Assembly: GCA_016717595.1 (NCBI GenBank)
Contig: JADKFE010000081.1
Location: forward strand, 1 to 10,175
DNA length: 10,175 nucleotides
Reading direction: 5' to 3'
Origin: Deltaproteobacteria bacterium
GTDB lineage: Bacteria; Myxococcota_A; UBA796; CAJQPC01
Positions 1-8,140 of the stretch are shown here, piece after piece. The position numbers and the translations under genes are program-made. Under the pieces are notes generated by a model that searched no databases, was not told where the DNA came from, and saw nothing but the letters and a program-made list of their open reading frames with translations. How positions within the stretch are numbered: position 1 is the stretch's first letter; each line of letters opens with the position of its first letter.

Positions 1-954
1 ATCACCTCCACCAAGCTCGGCCCAGGCGGGGCTGCATCGCCCGCGCCGCCTCCCAATGTCGCTCATCCCCTGGCCCTCACGAAACCAGCCCCAAGGCGCC
101 CAAGGGACGCCGTTCACCCGCAACGAGACGGGCCGGGTGTCGGCGTACACGACGACGCGCCGTTCGCTGAGCGTCAACACCTCCTTCTCTTCCGCCGTGG
201 GCGGTCCACGCCGGGCGAGGGGCGCGCGCAGACGGGGCTCTGAGCGTTGGAAGACCTCCCGCGCCGCGTCGGACACCGGCCCGCCGCGCTTGGGCAGCTC
301 GGCCTCGGGCGTGACGCGGGCAGACTCGTCCCCCTGAAGCTCCAGCGACGGCCCACGAGGCCGCCCCTCGGCGTCCAAGCGCGTGAGCCGCGCGCGGTGC
401 GCCTTGGGGTTCGGCGTGGAGCTGCCGCCTGAGAACGGATCGTCCAGGGGGCTCACGCTCACCTCGACGGTTGGGTCACAGCTTGGCCCGCTCATCGACA
501 CCTGCACGGTGCTGAACATGCTGGAGACGAGCAAAGCGCCGTCTTTGAGCGTGGCCTCGATGGAGTCGCCCCAGCCGCTCGGCATGAGGTACGTCACCGT
601 GCCCGCCTTCTGCACGATGCGGTCGCTGAAGTGCAGGACCGAGCCGCTCTCGGCGACGGCGCCCGCGACGTTGTTACCCCGCACGAGGGTGGTCGTCGCC
701 CCGTGCCAGGTGTCCAGTTGGTCTCCGGGGCAGATGGCTAAGCCTTTGGTCACGGTGACGGGCACGGGGTACGTCCGGCCCCCGCTGGTCTTTAGCCGGG
801 TGATCAGGGCGAGGCGGTATGGGTTGGGGTAGCCCTGGCTGTCGGTCACCTCATACACGGTCCAGCCGTATGCCGTACAGTCGGGTTCGGTGCCCGCCGT
901 AGCAGGGAGCAATGGCAACATCGCCAGGGTGAAGAAGGTCAAGCGGCGGCTCAT
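1..954 (-). CDS. Exported beta-rich protein, 3' end beyond window (possibly FecR-like)
   Basis: 318 codons are open from the ATG at 954 to the window edge, so the C-terminus is missing. The first 20 residues form a signal peptide: MSRR, then a hydrophobic core, then the cleavage-like end LPATA. The mature protein should therefore be periplasmic or surface-exposed. Residues about 25-170 alternate short hydrophobic stretches with Gly/Thr/Ser turns, as in a beta-rich domain. The segment CPGDQL followed by Gly-rich strands is reminiscent of FecR-type domains, but I see no decisive motif. Residues about 175-318 are Pro/Arg/Glu-rich and probably flexible. The start overlaps the stop of the upstream minus-strand gene as ATGA (951-954), so the two are probably co-translated. 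Without correcting a frameshift near 1018, this frame runs continuously from the upstream gene. The clear signal peptide and the ATGA overlap argue for two proteins. Function unknown. Confidence 0.75.
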   Translation of the reverse strand, partial: MSRRLTFFTLAMLPLLPATAGTEPDCTAYGWTVYEVTDSQGYPNPYRLALITRLKTSGGRTYPVPVTVTKGLAICPGDQLDTWHGATTTLVRGNNVAGAVAESGSVLHFSDRIVQKAGTVTYLMPSGWGDSIEATLKDGALLVSSMFSTVQVSMSGPSCDPTVEVSVSPLDDPFSGGSSTPNPKAHRARLTRLDAEGRPRGPSLELQGDESARVTPEAELPKRGGPVSDAAREVFQRSEPRLRAPLARRGPPTAEEKEVLTLSERRVVVYADTRPVSLRVNGVPWAPWGWFREGQGMSDIGRRRGRCSPAWAELGGGD

Positions 955-2175
955 CGGCCCTCCAGCACGCCCAGGGTGGTCCAGGCCGCCACGGCGAGGG
1001 CCTCGGCGGAGTGGGACGGGGAGCGGCTCGCCCGCGTCGGTGGGCACGCGGGGCTCGTCGGGGTTCGCCCAAGGGTCGTCGAGCACGACCACACGGTCGG
1101 CGAGGTCCAGCCAGCCGGCGCAGACCTCCTCCCCCCGAGACCGCTTGGGCACACGCGGCGGGCCCAGCGCGCCGGAGGTCAGCTCGCTCATCCACAGCCA
1201 GCGGTAGGGCAGCCGACAGGGCGCGGAGGGGATCGCCAGGGCCTCGACCTGCTCACCGAGCCAGCAGGACTCGATGAGCGGCTGGTCGAGGGCCGTAGGG
1301 CTCTGGGCGAGCCGCGCCAAGGCGAGGGCCAGAGTGGGCATCGTGCCGAGGCACGGGCTGAGCGTGTACACGGAGTCCTCAACGGTGATCTGGGGGGAAG
1401 GCAGGATCATCCTCGCGCAGCCTTCGCGGGCGCCTTCGGGGCAGGCTGGGACGAGGGGCTGCTGGTCTGGATCGACGGGCTCGTTGCCCTCGGCCCTTGG
1501 CGACAGGCCCAGAATCGGCAGGTCGGGGTGGGCGCGGAGGAGGTCGCGGAGGGCGGTGTTGTCCTCCGCTGGGCGGCGGTGACCGTGGAGCACCACCGCC
1601 CGAGGCCCCGCGGCGAGCACGGCCTCAAGCGCCGTGGCCCAATCGGCGGCGCGGGAGGCCCCGGCTTGGGGAGGGTCGAGGTAGACCACGGTGAGCCGGA
1701 GGTCGCCTTGGGGGACGTGGCTGGGCGTCATGCCCGGCGCGGTGAGGTCGTCGGCAGGTGGGTAGTTCAAGGCCAGAATGCCGAGCACCGCGACCGCCGC
1801 CGTCAACACCAGCCCCGCGCGGAGGACGCGCGAGCGGGGTTGAGGCAGGACGGGCGGCGCCACGGCGGGCGGCGCGGTAACGGGCGGCAACACGGCGGGC
1901 GGCTCAGCCGACATGGCAGCGAGCACCCGGTCGATCTCGGCCTCTCGGTGTTCGCGCTCCCGAACCAGCAGCGCGCGCAGTTGGGGGCGGAGCTTGCGCT
2001 GGTCCACGGCGCGCACGAGGCCATGAAACCACTCGTTCGGGGCCATGCGGTCAGGTGGGGGGATGTCGAGCAGCCAAGAGGCGGCCCAATCTTCACGTTC
2101 TAAGAGCTGCTTCAGCTCGGGCGCCTGGAAGAGCTCGCCGAGCAGGCGTACCAGCGCGCTGTCTACCTTCGTCAT
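951..2175 (-). CDS. Membrane protein: helical adaptor-like N-domain, one TM segment, CHASE2-like periplasmic domain (frameshifted near the 3' end)
   Basis: After correcting one base this encodes 407 aa. Residues 1-88 are a compact helical domain (LVRLLGELFQAPELKQLL ... GLVRAVDQRKLRPQL) resembling the death-like effector-associated adaptor domains of bacterial conflict proteins. That match is tentative. A Pro/Ala linker (90-112) leads to one hydrophobic segment (118-137), then a CHASE2-like domain. The latter has LTVVYLDPPQ, a 'single out a factor by its gap' helix ending LAAGPRAVVLHG, SPCLGTMPTLALALARLA, and the RVVVLDD strand that matches the usual KiVlIG position. CHASE2 domains sense unknown extracytoplasmic signals. 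Normally they precede three TM segments and an output domain, but here the domain is C-terminal. The frame breaks at the G run 1018-1021. Removing one base restores the CHASE2 ending (SHSAEALAVAAWTTL) and a TGA overlapping the next ATG. The start at 2175 has a GGGAG Shine-Dalgarno. An in-frame ATG about 25 codons upstream has poor codon bias. Confidence 0.65.
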
Positions 2176-2424
2176 CAGGGGCTCCCACCGCCGGAATGGT
2201 ACACCAGGAGAAGGTGGGCGCCTACGCAGAGTGAACATGGCCCGAGGGGGCCAAGCTGTGATTCTTTGAGGCGTGGCGTAGCCTGCGACAGCCCAAAACC
2301 ACGCTGGTCACCATAAGGACGCCCCGACCAACGATCCTACCGCGATCAGACACCCCCGATCCGCCCGGCGCACCCCTCGCTACACTGACCCTAAGTTCTC
2401 AAAGTCACATGCTTAGAGGTTGTC
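2176..2424. promoter_or_regulatory. Divergent intergenic region between the minus-strand membrane gene and the plus-strand peptidase gene
   Basis: These 249 bases hold no convincing gene. Both flanking genes point away from it, so promoters for both must lie here or be overlapped by coding sequence. I see a weak -10-like TACACT at 2381-2386 upstream of the plus-strand gene, without a recognisable -35 box. An AGAGG Shine-Dalgarno lies about 7 bases before the ATG at 2425. No clear operator palindrome or terminator is visible. The call rests on geometry, not on a motif. Confidence 0.3.
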
Positions 2425-4210
2425 ATGGGGAAAGGAACGTCGAGCGCGCAGCAGGCGCCTGAGCAGGGCGTCAGCCCCGAGGTCGCCCCCGAGGTCGTGG
2501 TCCCCGAGAACGCGCTGATGGCCGCGCAGCAGCTCTCCGGCGGCGGCAACGCCTGGGTGCAAGAGCAGATGAAGGCCCAGCTCAGCGGCGAAGGCGCCGC
2601 GCAGGCCCAGACCACCCAAGACGCGGCGCGGTCGCTCGACGCCGCGCTGGACGGCGGGGACGTGCAGGAGGCCGCGCCCGAGATCGAGGCCGCCTTGGAG
2701 GAGGGCGAGGCCGCCGCCGAGGGCCTGGAGGAAGGCGGCGGGATCACGGCGGACACCCCGCCGGGCGACGGCGCCACGGGCGGCGACGAGCCTGCCGCGA
2801 CGGAGGGCCCCAGCGTAGAGGGCCCCGCCGAGGCCGTCGCCGCGCCAACGGAGGTCGGCGCCGCCGAGGCCGCCCCCGCCGAGACGAGCGGCGCCACGAC
2901 CCGCGACGCCGAGAAGAAGGAGTTCGCCCGCGTCTATCGCTCCACCTCGGCGAGCGAGACCGACGCCTGGCTCGACGGCCTGGAGGCGCGTGAGGCCACG
3001 AACCCGGCGCTCGTGGGCCTCGCCGCCGAGCTGCGGGCCTGGGTGAAGCAGAAGCGGGATGAGAAGGCGGCGAAGAAGGCCGCCGCGACCCCAGCGGCGC
3101 CGACGACGGCGCCCGTCGCCCCCGAGGCCGAGGAGGGCGTCTGGGCCTGGCTCGCCTCGGCGAAGCAGACCGTGGTGGAGGGCTGGGACTCGCTCACGGC
3201 GTGGTGGTCCGGGGGTGAAGACCAGCGTGGCGGACGGCTGGGCGTGGGTCACCGGGGGCGACGCCAGCGAGGCGTTGCTCACCGAGCGCGGGCGCAAGGC
3301 CGGGCCCGGCGAAGACATCGAGCTGGACGTTCAGCACTACGACCAGAACGAGTTCTACGGCTCCGACGGCGAGCCCCTGGACGCGGAGACGGCGAAGGAC
3401 GTGAAGGCCAAGCTCGTGAAGCATGGGCTCTGGGGCGAGTACGGCGCCTTCTTTGACGCCTACAGCGCCTACTTAGAGAAGGAGCCCAGCAGCCGAAGCG
3501 CGACCCTCACCCACAACAACAAGTCCTATGACGTGCCTCAAGACATCCAAGAGCTTCCGGCGCTGAAGTTCATCCCTGGCGGCGCCTCCTGCCTCCGGGC
3601 GTCGAAGGCGATGGCCAAGCCGACCGGCGCGACACCTGTTGGCGGCTCTGGCGTCGTGGACAGCCACTTCCAGACCGTCTTCGACAGCGACCAAGAGGTC
3701 GAGCGGAACGCCGAGGGCGAGGTGGTGAAGTACAACCACGGGACGCACGAGGGCCGCGTCACCAAGGAGTCCGATGAGCTGGGCGACGGGCGCGTGAAGC
3801 AGATCGGCGCCAACGTGCAGCTCTCGGCGGCCTACCTCGACGCCGAGCTGGAGGCGGGCCGCGCGGTGGTCGTCGGCGTGACCTACACCGCCCGCAACGG
3901 CAACTCCGACAAGACCACCGACCACTGGATCACCGTGACCGGGCGCAAGAGCGGCGCCTACGTCTTCCTCGATCCGGCCTTCGAGAGCGGAGAGGCCAAG
4001 GGCACCTTCACGATCGACGACGCCCAGGGCGGGGTGATGGAGGCGCACATCAACGGGCGCGTCTATACATTGGCCCAGGTGCAGCTCAACACGGCGTCCG
4101 CAGGGAACCCAAGCAGCGTAGACGGAGAGAAGTCATGGAAGCAGGTAGCGAAGGACGCGAATCAGCAGTTCGGCGAGGACACCCCCGAGGGCAAGGCGCT
4201 GGGCTGGTAG
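2425..4210 (+). CDS. Large disordered protein with Trp-rich segment and C39/papain-like peptidase domain (frameshift at 3211-3215)
   Basis: Frame-corrected length is 594 aa. Residues 1-165 are low-complexity, Ala/Glu/Gly/Pro-rich and acidic, with an early GGGNAWVQEQM element. Residues 166-240 are a charged helical stretch. Residues 240-280 are Trp-rich and amphipathic (WAWLASAKQTVVEGW ... LTAWWSG ... GWAWVTGG). From about residue 330 a globular domain follows with a plausible cysteine-protease triad: Cys389 (GGASCLRAS), His500 (TTDHWITVTG) and Asp516 (YVFLDP). The HWITVTG...LDP spacing is typical of C39/papain-like folds. The first frame turns Arg-rich after the G5 run 3211-3215. Removing one G joins WWSG to VKTSVADGW with high third-position G/C. 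There is no signal peptide, so export would need a dedicated system. Trp-rich repeats plus a GNxxVQ-like N-terminal element recall cargo of extracellular contractile injection systems in Myxococcota. That is an inference only. The start is supported by an AGAGG Shine-Dalgarno. Confidence 0.65.
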
Positions 4211-4653
4211 TCGCGCTCGTGCTCGTGCTCGGGGCTTGTGGGCAGGGCCCTTCGGCGCCGTCGCCCCGCCCAGCCTCCGCCGAGGCGCCCAAGCTCGCCC
4301 CCGATGAGCCCTGCTGTTGCGCGCGCTTCGACGGCACCGTCCCCCTGTCTTGCGAGCGTGTGGTGGCCGCCGCCTGCGCGCCCCTCGACGATCCCGGCCT
4401 CAACGAGCGCCGGGCCTGCATGACCACAACCGAGACGAAGAACCTGCACGACAGCTACCAGACCATCTCCGAGACCTACAGCAAACACAAGGCGGCGGGC
4501 ACGCTCAACACCTTGACCCAGGAGCACGAGATGGAGGGCTCCATCGTGTCGTTCTGGGCTCCAACCCTTCAGTGCGTCCGCGCCTGCGGCGACGGCGTGA
4601 ACGGCCCCGACGGGCGCCGATCATCGCCTACGAGTGACGCGCGGCGCGCCTGA
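4135..4653 (+). CDS. Cys-rich lipoprotein overlapping the peptidase gene
   Basis: 172 aa as read. The n-region contains RR, followed by the hydrophobic core GLVVALVLVLGAC, a good lipobox with the lipidated Cys at residue 35. The next residues are Gly-Gln, so outer-membrane sorting is likely. The mature protein has eight further cysteines (60, 61, 62, 73, 81, 95, 147, 151), an even number compatible with disulfides in the periplasm. The ATG at 4135 lies inside the 3' end of the preceding gene (76-base overlap in another frame) and is preceded by GGAGAGAAG, a strong Shine-Dalgarno. The overlap implies tight co-expression. The C-terminus is doubtful. If the GGG at 4612-4614 were GGGG, the frame would end in GAPIIAYE with a stop at 4635-4637 and better codon bias, giving 167 aa. 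Family not recognised. A partner or immunity role for the peptidase is conceivable. Confidence 0.65.
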   Translation: MEAGSEGRESAVRRGHPRGQGAGLVVALVLVLGACGQGPSAPSPRPASAEAPKLAPDEPCCCARFDGTVPLSCERVVAAACAPLDDPGLNERRACMTTTETKNLHDSYQTISETYSKHKAAGTLNTLTQEHEMEGSIVSFWAPTLQCVRACGDGVNGPDGRRSSPTSDARRA

Positions 4654-4983
4654 CCCTGGGTCTCAACGTCTTGGAGACGGTGAGGCTCGGCATCTTCTCG
4701 CCGCCGTGGCGGTGGCCGCCATCGTCAGCCGCGTTCGCTCGCGCTTGTGGACCTGGCGGTGCTGCCGGATCGTGGTGAAGGACCAGGCGGTCGTTGGGCG
4801 CGGTGCGGATGAACGAGGCCACAACCTCATGGTTGCCCGGAGAGGCCGCGTCGGTGGCCGAGGTGGCCGCTGGTCGCGCGCGCCGCTGGGCGACTCGATG
4901 GGAAGCGGCGTCACGGGGCGGCGAAGGGCTGCCTTGCGGTGCAGGCTTCACCGTGGGTCGCCTAGCCCCCTTGATCCTCTCGT

Positions 4984-5234
4984 CTAAGCCAATGAAGTAG
5001 CCGGGGAGCCGAGGTCAGGAGCACGCTCACGGAGGAGGTGACGCCAACCGGCGTGGCGAGGCCAGTCAGCGTGGTCAAGCAGGCCGTTCTTCGCCAGCAC
5101 CACCACGGCCTCGTGGGGCGAGGTCATGGGCAACGGGCGCCTCGTCGTGAAGTGAACACCAGCTCCGCTCGCTCAGCGGTGATGACGCCGCGAACGGCCT
5201 CCGCCATGACCCGACCGCCGAGCTCTCGCGCCAT
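4984..5234 (-). pseudogene. Decayed minus-strand coding fragment
   Basis: Two short minus-strand frames abut with an ATGA-type overlap at 5124-5127. The first is 36 aa (5234 to 5124, starting MARELGGRVMAEAVRGVITA). The second is 47 aa (5127 to 4984, containing EAVVVLAKNGLLDHADWP). Both have the strong G/C third-position bias of genuine genes here. Shifting one base near 5145 would fuse them into one continuous protein segment of about 80 residues. No family recognised. They could be two tiny genes, but no Shine-Dalgarno supports either, so I prefer a gene remnant. Confidence 0.3.
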
Positions 5235-5300
5235 CCTGCCGCAGCCGCTCAGCACGCCGTCGTCGCGCGCACCCTCACATGGCCTCAACCCCGGCCAGTG

Positions 5301-5328
5301 TGCTGAAGATTCTCAACAATTTTCAGCA
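5301..5328. repeat. AT-rich hairpin
   Basis: Perfect 7-bp arms TGCTGAA (5301-5307) and TTCAGCA (5322-5328) flank a 14-base loop. The stretch contains AACAATTTT and is markedly AT-rich for this window. It lies five bases upstream of the 14-bp inverted repeat beginning at 5333. Its role is unknown. A regulatory or attachment site is possible. Confidence 0.4.
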
Positions 5329-5332
5329 TGTG

Positions 5333-5398
5333 CTCCCCAGGCGCCGAAGGATGGCAGTTCATTGCTGGGAGACCACCCGCCCAGCGGCGCCTGGGGAG
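5333..5398. repeat. 14-bp perfect inverted repeat with 38-base spacer
   Basis: CTCCCCAGGCGCCG at 5333-5346 is exactly complementary to CGGCGCCTGGGGAG at 5385-5398. The spacer contains a smaller nested inverted repeat (GCTGGG at 5364-5369 with CCCAGC at 5380-5385). No T-tract follows, so a rho-independent terminator is unlikely. A structured RNA, a recombination site or a transposon-end relic would all fit. Confidence 0.5.
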
Positions 5399-5444
5399 GG
5401 CAGACTACCACAGCGAGCGTAGTGAAACGGCGCTGGGGGCCACG

Positions 5445-5467
5445 CTGAGGCCGAAAACTCGGCTCAG
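5445..5467. other. Bulged GC-rich hairpin
   Basis: CTGAGGCCGA (5445-5454) pairs with TCGGCTCAG (5459-5467) apart from one bulged base, around an AAAC loop. It lies in the gene-poor stretch downstream of the primase gene's 3' end and could stop or stabilise that transcript. No U-run follows on either strand, so a terminator call is not justified. Confidence 0.35.
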
Positions 5468-5698
5468 GGGTGACATCAGGCTCGTCTGCGGGCTGGGGAG
5501 TTCCACGCCGTTCACCGGGGAGGAGCCCCCAGGATCGGCACGTCGAGGTGATCCTAGAGCGGCGTGCCCCACGCGATCCCGCCGCTCGCCGCGAAGGTGA
5601 CCCACCGCGCGGTCGATCGACATGGTTTATGCTGAGACACGCCCTTTGAGGAGGCCCAGCCTCCACGCGAAGGAGAAGGCCGGGATGGTGGTGCGGCG

Positions 5699-8140
5699 CT
5701 ACGACTCGCAGCGGAGGCCAGGACGGCCCAGGCGCCTAGGCGCTCGCGCCAGGTCGCTCCAACGGCGTGCGGCGGTCGAGGACCAGCTCGTCATCGGCCC
5801 GCTCGTCCACGTCGTCGCGCACCTCGGCCTCGACCTCGGCCTCAGCGCCCCCTCGGGGTCGGGCGAGCGGCCAGCGGTCAGCGCGACGAGCCCGAGCGCG
5901 TGCGCGCCCAGCTCGATCCGCGCGCCACCTCGGCCACCTCGGCCACCCGGCCCCGGCCCCTCGGCCACCGGCTCCTCCTCCGTCGCCTCGGCCCGCTCGA
6001 CGACGTTCAGCCCCGCCCAGCGGCGGCGACCCTGCGCGCCCTTCACCCGCTGAAAGCCCAGGCCGCTGAGCCGCATCCCGAACGCCGACGCGCCCAGCGG
6101 CGTCTCCGCACAGTCCTCGCACCAGCGCAGGTACGCCGCGTAGAGCGCGCCGCTGTCGATGCGCACGTCGGGTCGGGTCTCGCAGACCTCGCCGACGAAG
6201 GCCGTCACCGTGTCCGCGCCCTCGCGCCAGGCCAAGGTCGCCTCAGCCACGGCGCGGGGCTGGCCCAGACCGTGTCGCTGCCAGTCGAGGCAGCCGCGCA
6301 CCGCCCAGGCCAGGATGCCCGGCAGCTCGTCGCGGAGCTTGGCGAGGAGGTGCGGATCCCGCTCGTCCTCGGGGACGACGTGATCAAACGGCACCACGCG
6401 GAGGCGCCGCCACAGCGCGTCGTCGTCGCTGGTGATCTGCGGGAGTCTGTTCACGCAGAGCCAGAGCTTGAAGTTCGGCACAAACTCGAAGAACTCCCCG
6501 AACAAGAACCGCGCGGTGACGGGATCCTCCCCCGTGAGCTGCTTGACGAGGCTCTCGGCCAAGGGGCGCCCGCGCTCGGGCTCCGACGCGCTCACCAGCC
6601 GGGCGCCGGAGAGCCGCGCGAGATCGTTGCGGATGCTCGTGGGACCGGCGAGGAAGCTCGCGAAGTCGGCGGCGAGGGCGTACTCGCCCAGCAGCGCACG
6701 CAGCACAGAGAGGAAGGTGCTCTTGCCGTTCGCCCCCGCGCCCTTGAGCACCAGGAGCGCCTGCTCCGTCGTCTCGCCGGTCAGGGTGTAGCCCACGGCA
6801 CGCTGCACAAACTGCATCAGGGCCAGGTCGCCGCCGAACGCGCGCCGCACGAACGCCTGCCAACGTGGGCAGCGCGCGTCCGGGTCATAGGTCACGCCGA
6901 GCCTGCGGGTGATGAAGTCGCCGCGACTGTGCTCGTTGAGGGCGCCGCTGCGCAGGTCGAGGGTGCCGTTCTCGACGGTGAGCAGGAGCGGATCGCGGTC
7001 GAGCTGCTCGGCGTCGATCGGCAGCAGCGAGGCCGCGAGCTGCGTCGTCGCCCGCAGCCTCGGCAGCGACTCCGAGCGCATCGTGTGCCGTGTGATCCGC
7101 TCGCGGTGGTCAGGGTCGGGGATCTCCTTCGCCGCGTCAAACGTCGCCCGGCTGGACTGGAGCGCCAAGGGCAGCAAGCTCCCGGTGTCTACCCACCGCC
7201 AGCGCCCGCCCTCCCAGCGCAGCCAGCGACCGCGCTGGGTCACGAAGCGCAAGTCTTCGCCGTGGGTGTGGACGAGGCGCTCCGCGTTGCCCCAATCGGT
7301 GAGGTTGAAGCCGAGCAGAGGGTTCGTCGGGGTGTAGCGGGCCACGCTCCGGGCGATCTGGTGGACCTCCGCGTCGTCAAGCGGCGGGGCGCAGCGGCGA
7401 TTGTTCTCATCCACCAGCGCGGCGCGGATCTCGTCCTCGTCGAGCCCCTTTGCGCGCAGCGAGGCGCCCAGGCGCATGAGGGTGTCGTTTCGTTTGCCCT
7501 CGGGGATGGGCTGCGACGCGGCGAGCTTGCGGATCGCGGCGGGCACGGGGAGGGTGCCGCGCTCCAGGGTCGCCCGTGCCTCGGCGAGCAGCTCATCCAC
7601 GGCGATGGTCTCTCCTTTCTGCACCACATACAGACGCGCCCCCGCCGGGGTGTCGTAGCGGCAGGACGGCGTGTGCCACAGCCGCGCCACGTCGCGGGCG
7701 TGCGTGTCGGCGAAGCCGCCCAGACGATCGTTCACCACGCGCCACAGCGCCAGATACTCGGCCTTGGCGTAGGGTCGGTCCACGAACAGCATCAGCCGAA
7801 AACACCAGCCGGTCTCTGCGCTGGGATCGTGGCTGTAGGAGCTGTAGGCGATGAACGCCCACGGTCCCGACGCGCGCTCGATCACCAGCCCGGCCTGACC
7901 GGCGGTGAGGTGGTCGAAGTCGAGCACCAGCGCCGTGAGCGTCTCTACGCCGTCTGTGCCGCGTGGCGCGCCCTCACGGTAGGTGACTGTAGAGAAGCAG
8001 GGCGCGTCCTTCTTGTCGTGCCAGGCCCGGTGCTGCCCGATCAGGGCGACGGGCGAGCCGATGAACGCCTTGGGGCGGCGGTCGATGAGCGACTTGAAGG
8101 TGACGGCCTCGATGATGTGGGAGCTGGGGTTGACGAGCAT
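5699..8140 (-). CDS. P4-family phage/plasmid primase-helicase (C-terminus frameshifted)
   Basis: 813 aa as read. The N-terminal archaeo-eukaryotic primase/polymerase domain has the metal-binding LVLDFD (Asp74, Asp76), AYSSYSHDPS (His104) and a conserved LWHTPSC. A PriCT-type domain follows at about 210-270. The C-terminal superfamily 3 helicase has the Walker A GAGANGKST (467-475), the acidic strand LVSASEPE (515-522), the sensor strand LWLCVNRLP (Asn564) and the DDALWRRLRVVPF arginine-finger region (572-585). Such proteins synthesise primers and unwind DNA to start replication of phages, satellites and integrated elements. The ATG at 8140 has GGAGG 8 bases upstream. An upstream in-frame ATG (8284) adds a low-quality extension. 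Near 5848-5852 (C5) the frame becomes Ser/Arg-rich. One added base would give an acidic tail (EAEVEAEVRDDVDERADDE...) ending at TAG 5736-5738, for about 801 aa. It is divergent from the recombinase-like gene. Confidence 0.9.
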   Translation of the reverse strand: MLVNPSSHIIEAVTFKSLIDRRPKAFIGSPVALIGQHRAWHDKKDAPCFSTVTYREGAPRGTDGVETLTALVLDFDHLTAGQAGLVIERASGPWAFIAYSSYSHDPSAETGWCFRLMLFVDRPYAKAEYLALWRVVNDRLGGFADTHARDVARLWHTPSCRYDTPAGARLYVVQKGETIAVDELLAEARATLERGTLPVPAAIRKLAASQPIPEGKRNDTLMRLGASLRAKGLDEDEIRAALVDENNRRCAPPLDDAEVHQIARSVARYTPTNPLLGFNLTDWGNAERLVHTHGEDLRFVTQRGRWLRWEGGRWRWVDTGSLLPLALQSSRATFDAAKEIPDPDHRERITRHTMRSESLPRLRATTQLAASLLPIDAEQLDRDPLLLTVENGTLDLRSGALNEHSRGDFITRRLGVTYDPDARCPRWQAFVRRAFGGDLALMQFVQRAVGYTLTGETTEQALLVLKGAGANGKSTFLSVLRALLGEYALAADFASFLAGPTSIRNDLARLSGARLVSASEPERGRPLAESLVKQLTGEDPVTARFLFGEFFEFVPNFKLWLCVNRLPQITSDDDALWRRLRVVPFDHVVPEDERDPHLLAKLRDELPGILAWAVRGCLDWQRHGLGQPRAVAEATLAWREGADTVTAFVGEVCETRPDVRIDSGALYAAYLRWCEDCAETPLGASAFGMRLSGLGFQRVKGAQGRRRWAGLNVVERAEATEEEPVAEGPGPGGRGGRGGARIELGAHALGLVALTAGRSPDPEGALRPRSRPRCATTWTSGPMTSWSSTAARRWSDLARAPRRLGRPGLRCES
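5732..5743. repeat. 12-bp perfect palindrome at the primase gene end
   Basis: GCGCCTAGGCGC is a perfect palindrome. It contains the TAG stop of the frame-corrected primase gene and the rare tetranucleotide CTAG. It may be chance, a protein-binding site, or part of a weak transcript end. Confidence 0.3.

Larger units (their letters stand above)
4654..5735. other. Gene-poor, probably decayed region
   Basis: About 1.1 kb without an intact recognisable gene. Open frames here are short, Arg/Pro-rich or lack ribosome-binding sites. Short minus-strand stretches still show high third-position G/C. One is near 4745-4830, reading GNHEVVASFIRTAPNDRLVL. Another is 4984-5234. A 72-codon frame at 5405-5623 (MSIDRAVGHLRGERR...) has no Shine-Dalgarno. 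These stretches switch frame or hit stops, which fits relics of genes downstream of the primase. The stretch also holds an AT-rich island (5301-5328) and several hairpins listed separately. No IS terminal repeats with a flanking target duplication were found by eye. Confidence 0.5.

Noticed and set aside
976..2103. Long plus-strand open frame opposite the CHASE2-like gene
   Set aside because: It is antisense to a frame with clear domains and strong codon bias. Its Arg/Gly/His-rich product is a typical GC-rich shadow.
2264..2290. Sigma-54-like promoter (TGGCGTAGCCTGC)
   Set aside because: The GG and GC doublets are 8 bases apart instead of the required 10.
5279..5422. 47-aa plus-strand frame across the AT-rich island (MASTPASVLKILNNFQHVLP...)
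   Set aside because: No Shine-Dalgarno, no recognised family, and the frame crosses an inverted-repeat structure. A transposase relic was considered but cannot be supported.
5650..5664. Hairpin GGAGGC-CCA-GCCTCC as primase terminator
   Set aside because: The stem is only 6 bp and no T-tract follows on the minus strand.
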